A stretch of DNA of 7,401 nt from Alphaproteobacteria bacterium (GTDB lineage Bacteria > Pseudomonadota > Alphaproteobacteria > UBA6615): NCBI GenBank assembly GCA_013003285.1, contig JABDJY010000142.1, forward strand, positions 1-7,401, read 5' to 3'. A model generated the notes under the pieces. It made no database searches. It had not been told where the DNA came from and was given only the letters and a program-made list of their open reading frames with translations. A program made the translations under genes and the position numbers. Below, in pieces: positions 1 through 6,343 of this stretch; positions within the stretch are counted from its first letter, which is position 1; each line of letters opens with the position of its first letter.

Positions 1-1
1 A

Positions 2-880
2 ACCAAGACCGACGAATATAACGTGCCGGTAAAGGCCTATCACCTATCCGATGTCTGTACGCTCACCGACAAGTTCGATCTCGTACTGCTCACCTCGAAG
101 GCCTACGATTCGCGCTGGCTGACCGAATTCATCAAGCCTTATCTGGCCGAGGACGGGCTGGTCGTCGCGGTGCAGAACTGCATGACCGCGGAGATGATCG
201 GCGAGATTGTCGGGATGGAGCGAACCATCGGCTGCGTCATCGAACTGTCGTCGCAGTTATTCGAGCCGGCGGAAGTGCTGCGCAACACGGTGCAGACCGG
301 CACCTGGTTCGGGCTCGGCGCCTTCGACCCGGCCCACGCCGACCGCGTCGAGGAGGTCGCCGAAGTGCTGCGCCACGCCGGCAAGGTCGATATCACCGCC
401 GATATAATGTCGGCCAAGTGGATGAAGCTGATCGTCAATGCCATGACCATGGCGCTGAAGGCCATTCTCGGCACCACCAACGAGCAGGTCTTCAAATTGG
501 ACGGCGCGCGCGAGTTGTTTCTACGCTCCGGCGAAGAGGCTTTAGCGGCCGGCCAGTTGCTCGGCTACAAAGTGGTGCCGATCTTCGGGCTCAAGCCGGA
601 GGATGTGGAGAACACCAACAATCTGCTGGAAACCCTGCTGGAAAAGATCACCAAGGATGTCGGGCCAACGGCGCTCAATACCGTGCTGCAGGACCATATG
701 AAGGGCCGCTACAGCGAGATCGACATGATCAACGGGTTGATCGCTGACGAGAGCCGCCAGGCTGGCCGGCTGACCCCGGTGAGCGACGTGCTGGTCGACA
801 TCACACGGCGCATCCACGCCGGCGAACTGGCGCCCGACCAGGCCAATATCGAACTGATCCGCCAGGGCTTGGCGGAGTGA
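2..880 (+). CDS. 2-dehydropantoate 2-reductase-like protein (ApbA/PanE family), 5'-truncated
   Basis: The reading frame is open from the first bases of the window to the TGA at 878-880, giving 292 visible codons. The true start and roughly 45 residues, including the N-terminal GxGxxG NAD(P)-binding loop, lie off the left edge. The GTG at 23 is therefore an internal codon. Visible family marks are the SKAY segment (visible residues 32-35) at the end of the Rossmann domain, a QN pair (58-59), the helix AKWMKLIVNA (138-147) carrying the probable catalytic lysine K142, and KGRYSEIDMING (about 234-245) with the conserved glutamate E239. In ketopantoate reductases these residues bind NADPH and the ketoacid. 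PanE makes pantoate, but many paralogues sit in catabolic clusters and reduce or oxidise other 2-keto or 2-hydroxy acids. The FAH remnant downstream favours a catabolic paralogue here, which is inference. The family call is firm; the substrate is unknown. Confidence 0.88.
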   Translation, partial: TKTDEYNVPVKAYHLSDVCTLTDKFDLVLLTSKAYDSRWLTEFIKPYLAEDGLVVAVQNCMTAEMIGEIVGMERTIGCVIELSSQLFEPAEVLRNTVQTGTWFGLGAFDPAHADRVEEVAEVLRHAGKVDITADIMSAKWMKLIVNAMTMALKAILGTTNEQVFKLDGARELFLRSGEEALAAGQLLGYKVVPIFGLKPEDVENTNNLLETLLEKITKDVGPTALNTVLQDHMKGRYSEIDMINGLIADESRQAGRLTPVSDVLVDITRRIHAGELAPDQANIELIRQGLAE

Positions 881-910
881 AGCCGAGGCGTTGATACACG
901 TGAACCCGGT

Positions 911-958
911 TTAGCCGGCCTCGTTTGCCAAGGGTAATTACGAAGGCTAAGCTTTTTT
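911..958 (+). terminator. Probable rho-independent terminator after the ApbA/PanE-like gene
   Basis: The arms TTAGCC (911-916) and GGCTAA (945-950) pair perfectly. An inner TCGT/ACGA stem (921-924 with 940-943) extends the hairpin across a GGCC bulge. Six T residues follow at 953-958. The hairpin begins 31 bases after the reductase stop and ends 37 bases before the next gene's start. The interrupted stem keeps confidence moderate. Confidence 0.5.
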
Positions 959-982
959 GGACGGTATTGACGGCGACATCAC

Positions 983-987
983 AAGGA
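983..987 (+). promoter_or_regulatory. Ribosome binding site that decides the methyltransferase start
   Basis: AAGGA lies 8 bases before the GTG at 996. The longer reading starting with TTG at 957 begins inside the terminator T-tract and has no Shine-Dalgarno sequence, so GTG 996 is preferred. Confidence 0.6.
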
Positions 988-995
988 ACGCTAGA

Positions 996-1550
996 GTGGT
1001 TAAATCTGTTCTTCATGTCGGATGTGGGGTTAAAAACCCGGCCAAGCTGCATAAGCAATTCCAATCGTCGGAATGGCAGGAAGTTCGTTTGGATATAAAT
1101 CCCGACGTCGAGCCGGATATCGTTGCCTCCATGACGGACATGCACGCAGTCGACGATGCGCAGTTCGACGCGATCTGGTCGTCCCATAATCTTGAACATC
1201 TGGAAACGACGGACGTCCCGACAGCCCTGAAGGGCTTTGTCCGGGTGTTAAGACCCGGTGGATTTCTGCTGACAACGCTTCCCGATTTGCAAAAAGTCGC
1301 CGAACTGGTGGCCCAAGATAAACTCGATGAACCCGCCTATGTATCGCGGGCGGGACCGATTGCGCCCCTCGATATGATTTTCGGCCACCGCGCCTCGATC
1401 GCGCGGGGGAATAAATTTATGGCTCAACGCACTGGCTTCACGGCCAAAACGCTACAATCCGCGCTCGAGAGCGAAGGTTTTGAGCGCGTGAGGGTTAAAC
1501 GAGAGGGCTTTGACCTGTGGGCTGTGGCTCACAAGCCGCCCCACGGCTAG
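996..1550 (+). CDS. Class I SAM-dependent methyltransferase (Methyltransf_11 type)
   Basis: The 184-residue protein begins at GTG 996, which has a good Shine-Dalgarno sequence and starts just ahead of the first strand. Motif I is LHVGCG (residues 6-11), the SAM-binding glycine loop. The acidic residue expected to bind the SAM ribose is D33 in VRLDINP. SSHNLEHL (62-69) matches the segment after motif II, and VLRPGG (84-89) matches the motif III turn. A later block, FGHRASIARGNKFMAQRTGF (129-148), resembles a conserved stretch in proteobacterial members of this type. No substrate-binding domain is appended, so the acceptor is unknown; it could be a small molecule or a lipid. The gene is richer in A/T codons (AAA, TTT, TTA) than the reductase before it and is separated from that gene by a terminator. 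It ends at TAG, with an FAH gene fragment directly behind it in the same frame. This suggests it arrived by recombination. Confidence 0.85.
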   Translation: MVKSVLHVGCGVKNPAKLHKQFQSSEWQEVRLDINPDVEPDIVASMTDMHAVDDAQFDAIWSSHNLEHLETTDVPTALKGFVRVLRPGGFLLTTLPDLQKVAELVAQDKLDEPAYVSRAGPIAPLDMIFGHRASIARGNKFMAQRTGFTAKTLQSALESEGFERVRVKREGFDLWAVAHKPPHG

Positions 1551-1556
1551 ACACGA

Positions 1557-1772
1557 GTAGGCGAAACCCTGAGGGACGCCAACGCCGTAAATACAGTCAT
1601 TTCCTACGTATCGAATACCGTCGAGTTGGCGCCCGGCGATGTTATCGCCTCCGGCACGCCCTCGGGCGTCGGCTTCTCGCGCGATCCACATATCCTCATG
1701 AAGCCGGGTGATGTCTGCGAGATCGAGGTCGAGCGGGTGGGAACCCTGGTGAACGAGATCGCCGAGGGGTAA
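1557..1772 (+). pseudogene. C-terminal remnant of a fumarylacetoacetate hydrolase (FAH) family gene
   Basis: Frame +3 from about 1557 to the TAA at 1770-1772 encodes about 71 residues. The segment ELAPGDVIASGTPSGVGF followed by LMKPGDVCEIEVERVGTLVNEI matches the conserved C-terminal end of FAH-family enzymes, which hydrolyse or decarboxylate acylpyruvates and related ketoacids. The usual family length is about 220-330 residues, so the N-terminal three quarters, including the metal-binding acidic residues, are missing. A short GETLRDANA stretch (about 1560-1586) may also be family sequence, but the usual hydrophobic segment between it and SYVS seems absent, suggesting an internal in-frame deletion. 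No plausible start codon with a ribosome binding site precedes it. The natural stop is retained, so only the 5' side was lost. The methyltransferase TAG lies immediately upstream in the same frame. It is probably non-functional. Confidence 0.75.
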
Positions 1773-1786
1773 AACCAGCGCGGCGC

Positions 1787-1827
1787 ATGATCGAGATCAA
1801 TTTACGAAAAATTGCTGGCCTTATACT
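1787..1827 (+). promoter_or_regulatory. Possible FNR/FixK-type class II promoter for the secreted protein gene
   Basis: ATGAT-CGAG-ATCAA (1787-1800) matches the FNR/FixK consensus TTGAT-N4-ATCAA at 9 of 10 positions. A good -10 hexamer, TATACT, lies at 1822-1827. A start of transcription about 7-8 bases later (1834-1835) puts the box centre at -40.5 to -41.5, the position used by class II FNR/CRP-family activators, where the box replaces the -35 element. No good -35 hexamer is present at standard spacing; TTTACG at 1801-1806 would give only 15 bp. The start codon at 1896 would leave a leader of about 60 bases. The role is inferred from sequence and spacing only. Confidence 0.45.
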
Positions 1828-1895
1828 GCTTTAGCGCAACGGCACGAAGCAGGACCAGATTAACCAAGCATCGCCGACGCGAAATGGAGAGCGAT

Positions 1896-2306
1896 ATGTC
1901 CGGCGCTTTGAGATCGATGATCTCGCTGACAGTTTTGGCGAGCCTTCTGGCGTTCGCAAGCTTTTCGACGGCGGACGCCAATCCGTCCACAACCGATGGC
2001 CAGCGCGGCATTAAAAATTTTCTGACGGAACATACCCTGGTCTACCCCGACAAAAAGGGGGAAGAGAATTTGATTCATTTTGGCCGCTTCGGCACCTTTG
2101 ATTGGTATTTCCCCTGTCAGTTTGAGAGCGGCACCTGGAATCTGAACACGGACCGGGTGTTGAGCCTGACATATGACAACCCTGATTTTCAGTCCCGGCA
2201 GTATAAAGTGGCACGCCAGGATGACGGGATAACCCTTACCGACCCGGGAAACGACAGCCCCACGGTGGGGAAACTCATAGCCGGCAACCGCCTACCTTTT
2301 GGGTGA
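1896..2306 (+). CDS. Small secreted protein of unknown function
   Basis: The 136-residue protein starts at ATG 1896, preceded by GGAG (1886-1889) at 6 bases. An upstream in-frame ATG at 1884 and a TTG at 1812 would place extra charged residues ahead of the signal peptide and are less likely. Residues 1-28 form a Sec signal peptide: R6, a hydrophobic core at about 8-23, and an A-D-A signal peptidase I site (26-28) giving a mature protein that starts at N29. The mature part of about 108 residues is polar and aromatic, with alternating strand-like segments, a LTEHTLVY stretch near its start, a single cysteine in FPCQF, and GKLIAGNRLPF at the end. The layout recalls small periplasmic beta-sandwich or calycin-like proteins of Proteobacteria, but I cannot name a family. 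The putative FNR/FixK box upstream suggests low-oxygen expression. It is convergent with the GntR gene and may belong to the transferred stretch. Confidence 0.7.
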   Translation: MSGALRSMISLTVLASLLAFASFSTADANPSTTDGQRGIKNFLTEHTLVYPDKKGEENLIHFGRFGTFDWYFPCQFESGTWNLNTDRVLSLTYDNPDFQSRQYKVARQDDGITLTDPGNDSPTVGKLIAGNRLPFG

Positions 2307-2472
2307 AAGACCGACTATCCGCGCGTGTCGCAGTGATATTATTGAACGCCAGTCCTGCCTAACTGAGGCCATGAGCACGCGTAAACCACTTAGACTAACG
2401 CTTCGCGGCGATCGCCTCCGCATTCGCCTGTGAAGCTGGAGCTTTAGTTCAAAGACAGATGTCGCTTTGGAA

Positions 2473-2491
2473 GTTGCGCAAATGGCGCAGC
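2473..2491. terminator. Weak hairpin between convergent genes, possible terminator
   Basis: TGCGC (2475-2479) and GCGCA (2485-2489) form a 5-bp stem with a 5-base loop, extendable by two pairs on the plus strand. It lies in the 210-base gap between the convergent secreted-protein and GntR genes. No T-tract follows on either strand, so termination is only suggested by position. The rest of the gap (2307-2516) shows no coding potential that I can support. Confidence 0.2.
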
Positions 2492-2516
2492 GAAACGTTC
2501 TGAAAACACCCTCGGA

Positions 2517-3197
2517 TTAGGCGCTGAACAGCCGGGCCATCATGTCGTAGTTACGGTCCGAATGTGATTTCGCCAACAGACACAATTTCTCGGCATCGCG
2601 TGCCAGGGCGGCTCGCATCATCTCACCATGTTCCTCATGGGCGATGCGCTTTGTCTTAGGCTCCAAGATAAACTGACGCCGATATCGGGCCGCTTGATCG
2701 TAAATTATCTGCCTAAAATTGAGTACCCAGACCGACGTGCAGGCCGCCACCAATGCTTCGTGAAAATCCTCGTTCGCCTGCTCCCACGCATCGGCCGTGG
2801 CGCCGGCGGTCTCGTGCAGAATATCGTGTTCTCGGTCCAACCGGTCATAACAGGCGACGATATGCGCCTCCCAATCGTCATCGCCGTTCTTCACAGAATC
2901 GCTGAGGGCCGCGCATTCGAGCAACTTTCGGGTCTCCGTGATGTCTCGATAGTCGCCCGTCGATACCGGCGCGACCCGGAACCCTTTTTGACCCTGCGTC
3001 GTAACAAGTCCGCTAGATATAAGGCGCGACAGCGCTTCTCGCAGCGGACTGGCGCCAATGCCGTAATTGGCGCGCAAATCGTCGATCCGCAATTTGCTGC
3101 CGGGCGCCACCACACCGGTCAGAATATCGCGGCGCAAATTCTCGATCGCGATATCCACGAGGGTCGCAGCTTCCGAGACATTCGGCGTATCTGTCAA
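2517..3197 (-). CDS. GntR-family transcriptional regulator, FCD (FadR) subfamily
   Basis: With the start at TTG 3197 the protein has 226 residues, typical of this subfamily. That start has GGGGA at 3205-3209, 7 bases away. A TTG at 3242 would add 15 residues but has no ribosome binding site. The N-terminal winged helix (about residues 10-78) shows the LRRDILTG segment, the recognition region IGASPLREALSRLISSGLV (47-65), and the wing GQKGFRVAPVS (69-79). The C-terminal helical FCD domain (about 82-220) binds effectors, often organic acids, through a metal site; likely ligands are N142, H146, H190 and H212. N142 takes the place of the more usual aspartate. Such proteins usually repress nearby catabolic genes until an acid substrate or intermediate binds. 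It lies downstream of the acyl-CoA ligase on the same strand with a 121-base gap, so it may be co-transcribed or have its own promoter. Its likely targets are the ligase and the divergent dehydratase operon. Confidence 0.88.
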   Translation of the reverse strand: MTDTPNVSEAATLVDIAIENLRRDILTGVVAPGSKLRIDDLRANYGIGASPLREALSRLISSGLVTTQGQKGFRVAPVSTGDYRDITETRKLLECAALSDSVKNGDDDWEAHIVACYDRLDREHDILHETAGATADAWEQANEDFHEALVAACTSVWVLNFRQIIYDQAARYRRQFILEPKTKRIAHEEHGEMMRAALARDAEKLCLLAKSHSDRNYDMMARLFSA

Positions 3198-3287
3198 AAT
3201 ACATTCCCCACTCTTCTTAAAAGGAAGATATGCCACCGCCAATGCGTGCGCAACGGTAACGGCCCCGGCACAAGACCATTGCGGGCG

Positions 3288-3302
3288 GTCTTTCCGAAAG
3301 AC
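3288..3302. promoter_or_regulatory. Perfect 15-bp palindrome upstream of the GntR gene, candidate operator
   Basis: GTCTTTC (3288-3294) and GAAAGAC (3296-3302) are exact reverse complements around a single C at 3295. It lies 91 bases before the GntR start and 17 bases past the ligase stop. A one-base centre makes a poor hairpin loop and no T-tract follows on the minus strand, so a protein-binding site is more likely than a terminator. It does not match the short GT-N(0-3)-AC core usual for GntR proteins, so autoregulation is a guess. Confidence 0.3.
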
Positions 3303-3318
3303 GCTGTCAATCCTTCAC

Positions 3319-5013
3319 CTATGCAGTCTTCGCCTCGTCCAAACCCAACTGCTCGATCATCTGGTCGCGCATGACAAATTTCTGCGCCTTGCCGGTGACG
3401 GTCATGGGGAACGCGTCGACGAAATGCACATAGCGGGGGATCTTCTGGTGGGCGATCTGGCCCTGGCAGAATTCGCGAATTTCCAGATCGTCGGCGGCCT
3501 CGCCCTCGACCAGCTTGATCCAGGCGCAGAGCTCCTCGCCATATTTCGGGTCGGGCACGCCGAACACCTGCACGTCGGCCACCTTGGGGTGGCGGTAGAG
3601 ATACTCCTCGATCTCGCGCGGGTACAGGTTCTCGCCGCCGCGGATCACCATGTCCTTGATGCGGCCGACGATGTTGCAATAGCCGTCCCCATCCATGGTG
3701 GCGAGATCGCCGGTGTGCATCCAGCCGTCGCCATCGATCGTCTCCGCCGTCTTCTCCTCGTCGTTCCAATAATCGCGCATCACATGATAGCCGCGGGCGC
3801 AGAACTCACCTGTGGCACCCGGCGCGACGGTCTGACCGGTCTCGTCGACAATCTTGATCTCCACATGGGGATGCACCCGACCCACCGAGCCGACGCGCCG
3901 TTCCAGCGGGTCGTCCAGATCGGTCTGGGTGGAGGCCGGGCTGGTCTCGGTCATGCCGTAGCCGATGGTCACCTGATCCATATTCATCTTGTCGATGACC
4001 TCTTTCATCACCTCGACCGGGCATGGCGAGCCCGCCATCATGCCGGTGCGCAGGCTGGAAAGATCGAAGCGGTCGAACTCGGGGTTCTGCAACATGGCGA
4101 TGAACATGGTCGGCACGCCAAGCACGCCGGTGCAGCGCGCCGCCTCGATTGTCTCCAAAGTCGTCAGCGGATCGAAGGCCTCACCGGGAAAGACCATCGC
4201 CGCGCCATGGGTCAGGCAAGAGAGATTACCGATCACCATGCCGAAGCAATGATAGAGCGGCACCGGAATGCACATCCGGTCGGCTTCGGTCAGCGCGAAC
4301 TTCTCGCCGATGAAATAGCCGTTATTGAGAATATTCTGGTGGCTCAGTGTGGCACCCTTGGGCGAACCTGTGGTGCCGCTGGTGAACTGAATATTGATCG
4401 GATCGGTTGAGTGCAGCGTATCGGCCAGGGCCGCGACCGCGCCGTGGCCCGCCGCCGCGCCGGTTGCCACCACATCGTCGAACGAATACATCCCGGCATT
4501 CGCCGCGCCGCCGATTTGAATGACCGTCCGCAGATGGGGCAGCTTTTCCGACCGCAAATCGCCCGGCGCGGCGGTGTCGATTTCCGGCGCCAGATCGCGC
4601 AGCATGGCGATGTAATCGCTGGATTTGAATGCGGTCGCGGTGATCAGCGCCTTGCATTCCACCTTGTTGAGCGCGAATTCCAACTCGGCCAGCCTATAGG
4701 CCGGGTTGATGTTCACCAGAATCAGGCCGGCCTTGGCGGTGGCGAACTGGGTGACCACCCATTCCATATTGTTGGGTGACCAGATGCCGATGCGCTCGCC
4801 CGGCGCCAAGCCCAGTTCGATCAACCCGGCTGCGCAATCATTGACCCGCTGCTGCAGCGCGGACCAGCTCCAGCTTATATCCTGGTGCGGCACCACCAGC
4901 GCGTCATGGTCGCCCCAACGCGCCGCCGCCTTGTCGAAATAAGCACCGATCGTATCACCGAGCAGCGGCACATCGGACTCGCCTCGCGCATAGGCTTGGG
5001 TCAATTCGTTCAT
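3319..5013 (-). CDS. AMP-forming acyl-CoA synthetase (fatty-acyl-CoA ligase type)
   Basis: The 564-residue protein activates a carboxylic acid with ATP to the acyl-adenylate and then forms the acyl-CoA. All core motifs of the ANL superfamily are present: the phosphate-binding loop TSGTTGSPKG (211-220), the YGMTET motif (352-357), HTGDL with the ribose-binding D436, the hinge region RIKDMVIRGGENLYPREIEE (451-470), and the C-terminal catalytic lysine K542 in TVTGKAQK. Length and motif spacing fit the medium/long-chain acyl-CoA ligase group rather than acetyl-CoA synthetases. The acid could also be a branched or aromatic catabolic product. ATG 5013 is chosen because GGGGAGG lies 9 bases upstream; a GTG at 5022 directly abuts that purine run. 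It is cytoplasmic, with no membrane segment or signal peptide. It is divergent from the dehydratase operon across 128 bases and is followed by the GntR gene, so it probably belongs to the same catabolic locus. The substrate is unknown. Confidence 0.93.
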   Translation of the reverse strand: MNELTQAYARGESDVPLLGDTIGAYFDKAAARWGDHDALVVPHQDISWSWSALQQRVNDCAAGLIELGLAPGERIGIWSPNNMEWVVTQFATAKAGLILVNINPAYRLAELEFALNKVECKALITATAFKSSDYIAMLRDLAPEIDTAAPGDLRSEKLPHLRTVIQIGGAANAGMYSFDDVVATGAAAGHGAVAALADTLHSTDPINIQFTSGTTGSPKGATLSHQNILNNGYFIGEKFALTEADRMCIPVPLYHCFGMVIGNLSCLTHGAAMVFPGEAFDPLTTLETIEAARCTGVLGVPTMFIAMLQNPEFDRFDLSSLRTGMMAGSPCPVEVMKEVIDKMNMDQVTIGYGMTETSPASTQTDLDDPLERRVGSVGRVHPHVEIKIVDETGQTVAPGATGEFCARGYHVMRDYWNDEEKTAETIDGDGWMHTGDLATMDGDGYCNIVGRIKDMVIRGGENLYPREIEEYLYRHPKVADVQVFGVPDPKYGEELCAWIKLVEGEAADDLEIREFCQGQIAHQKIPRYVHFVDAFPMTVTGKAQKFVMRDQMIEQLGLDEAKTA

Positions 5014-5141
5014 GGCCCCCACCCTCCCCTTTTAAATATGGCGTAGCAGTATGATCCTCCTCCAACAGAGTGGTGGCAAGTCCAAGATATTTCTGCGCCG
5101 ACCCGTTGGCGTCGCGCGGCGGGCGTCGTAAAACCGATCCC
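5014..5141. promoter_or_regulatory. Divergent intergenic region between ligase and dehydratase operons
   Basis: The 128-base gap must hold the start signals for the leftward ligase/GntR genes and the rightward dehydratase/hydrolase genes. A TATGAT hexamer at 5050-5055 is a possible rightward -10, but no convincing -35 precedes it. CCAACAGAGTGGTGG (5062-5076) is an imperfect dyad with 5 of 7 arm pairs and could be a regulator site. The AT-rich patch at 5029-5038 may aid promoter melting. These assignments are tentative; only the divergent arrangement is certain. Confidence 0.35.
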
Positions 5142-6311
5142 ATGAAAATTACAGACATTCGCGAAATCGCTGTCCCGGTGAATTCGAACCTGCGCAATGC
5201 GGTGTTCGATTTCAGCCAGATGACCACCTCCATCGTCGCCGTGATCACCGATGTGGTGCGCGACGGCGCGCCGGTGGTGGGCTACGCCTTCAACTCCACT
5301 GGGCGTTATGCCTGTGGCGCGCAGATGCGCAACCGGCTGATCCCGCGCATCGCCAAGGCCGATGCGGATTCGCTGCTCAACGACGCCGGCGACAATCTCG
5401 ACCCGGAGAAGATGCTCGCCGTGATGCTGCAGGGCGAAAAACCCGGCGGCCATACGGAGCGCTCGGTCGCCATCGGCACCATCGAGGTGGCGATCTGGGA
5501 CGCGGTCGCCAAGATCGAGCAGAAGCCGCTCTACCGGGTGATCGCCGACCGCTACAGCAACGGCAATGCCAGCCAGCGCATGTTCGTCTATGTAGGCGGC
5601 GGCTGGTACCAACCGGGCAAGGGCGTGCCCGAATTGCTCGCCGAGATGCGCGGCTATCAGGAGATGGGCTACACCCAGCTGAAAATGAAAGTCGGCGGCG
5701 CGCCCCTGGCGGAAGATTTAGAGCGCCTCGAGGCGGTGTTGGCGCTGGTCGGCGACGGTCAGCTTCTGGCGGTCGACGCCAATTGCGGCTTCGACAATAA
5801 AACCGCGCTGGAATATGGCCGCGCATTGGCGCCCTATAATCTGCGCTGGTACGAAGAGCCCGCCGACCCGCTCGATTTCGCGCTGATCGCCCAGCTTGCG
5901 GAGTTCTACGAACCGCCCCTGGCCACCGGCGAGAATCTGTTCTCGACCCAGGATGTGCAAAATCTGGTGCGCTATAGCGGCATGCGGTCCGACCGCGACG
6001 TCATCCAGATCGACCCGCCGCAGAGCTACGGCGTCACCATGATGTCGCGCACCCTGGCGATGCTGGCCGAGAATGGCTGGTCGCCCAAATCGGTCATGCC
6101 CCATGGCGGCAATCAGATGTCATTGCACATCGCCGCCGGTTTCGGGCTCGGCCTTTGCGAATCCTATCCCAACACCTTCGGCATGTTTTCCGGCTTCGCC
6201 GACGACGCGGAAATCATCGATGGCTATATCACACTCGACGACCGGCCCGGCATCGGCTTCGAGGCCCAGGCCGATCTCTATAAGATCATGTCGGAACTGT
6301 CGGCGGGATAA
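5142..6311 (+). CDS. Enolase-superfamily acid-sugar dehydratase, D-tartrate dehydratase-like
   Basis: The 389-residue protein starts at ATG 5142, where the family N-terminus MKITDIREIAVPV begins; the upstream in-frame extension is not family-like. It has the mandelate racemase/muconate lactonizing enzyme layout: an alpha+beta capping domain (about 1-130) and a TIM barrel (about 145-370). Metal ligands are D212 (VDAN), E238 (WYEE) and E264 (TGEN). Catalytic bases are K183 in the KMK motif and H321 in PHGG, with E340 nearby. From memory of the Bradyrhizobium D-tartrate dehydratase, the match runs the whole length, including MTTSIVAVITDVVR, AGDNLDP, EKPGGH (with a lysine at 100), PGKG and PHGGNQMSLHIAAG. 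This class abstracts the proton alpha to a carboxylate and eliminates water, giving a 2-keto acid. Active-site loops differ: IDPPQSYG (290-297) replaces FDCALSYG, and GGGWYQPG replaces GGYYYPG. The substrate may therefore be another hydroxy acid. No strong ribosome binding site is seen. It is followed closely by the hydrolase and is likely in one operon with it. Confidence 0.87.
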   Translation: MKITDIREIAVPVNSNLRNAVFDFSQMTTSIVAVITDVVRDGAPVVGYAFNSTGRYACGAQMRNRLIPRIAKADADSLLNDAGDNLDPEKMLAVMLQGEKPGGHTERSVAIGTIEVAIWDAVAKIEQKPLYRVIADRYSNGNASQRMFVYVGGGWYQPGKGVPELLAEMRGYQEMGYTQLKMKVGGAPLAEDLERLEAVLALVGDGQLLAVDANCGFDNKTALEYGRALAPYNLRWYEEPADPLDFALIAQLAEFYEPPLATGENLFSTQDVQNLVRYSGMRSDRDVIQIDPPQSYGVTMMSRTLAMLAENGWSPKSVMPHGGNQMSLHIAAGFGLGLCESYPNTFGMFSGFADDAEIIDGYITLDDRPGIGFEAQADLYKIMSELSAG

Positions 6312-6332
6312 CCAACAACGTCAAAAAATAAC

Positions 6333-6339
6333 GGGGGAG
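6333..6339 (+). promoter_or_regulatory. Ribosome binding site of the alpha/beta hydrolase
   Basis: GGGGGAG ends 4 bases before the ATG at 6344 and fixes that start. It is much stronger than anything before the dehydratase, so the second gene of the operon may be translated more efficiently. Confidence 0.6.
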
Positions 6340-6343
6340 CATC

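Noticed and set aside
891..904. TTGAT-ACAC-GTGAA as a second FNR/FixK box
   Set aside because: Only one half-site is intact (8 of 10 overall), it precedes a terminator, and no -10 element stands at a suitable distance.
957..995. TTG start at 957 for the methyltransferase
   Set aside because: It falls in the terminator T-tract and lacks a ribosome binding site, while GTG 996 has AAGGA at 8 bases and starts just before motif I.
2433..2444. AAGCT-GG-AGCTT inverted repeat in the convergent gap
   Set aside because: The stem is short with a two-base centre and no T-tract, so it could easily arise by chance.
3067..4410. Long open frame of 447 codons on the plus strand opposite the ligase gene
   Set aside because: It lies antisense to a ligase with all motifs intact. 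Its product is rich in His, Ala, Arg and Gly without domain features, as expected for the complement of GC-rich codons.
5014..5022. GTG at 5022 as the ligase start
   Set aside because: The purine-rich GGGGAGG would directly abut it, leaving no spacing. ATG 5013 has proper 9-base spacing.
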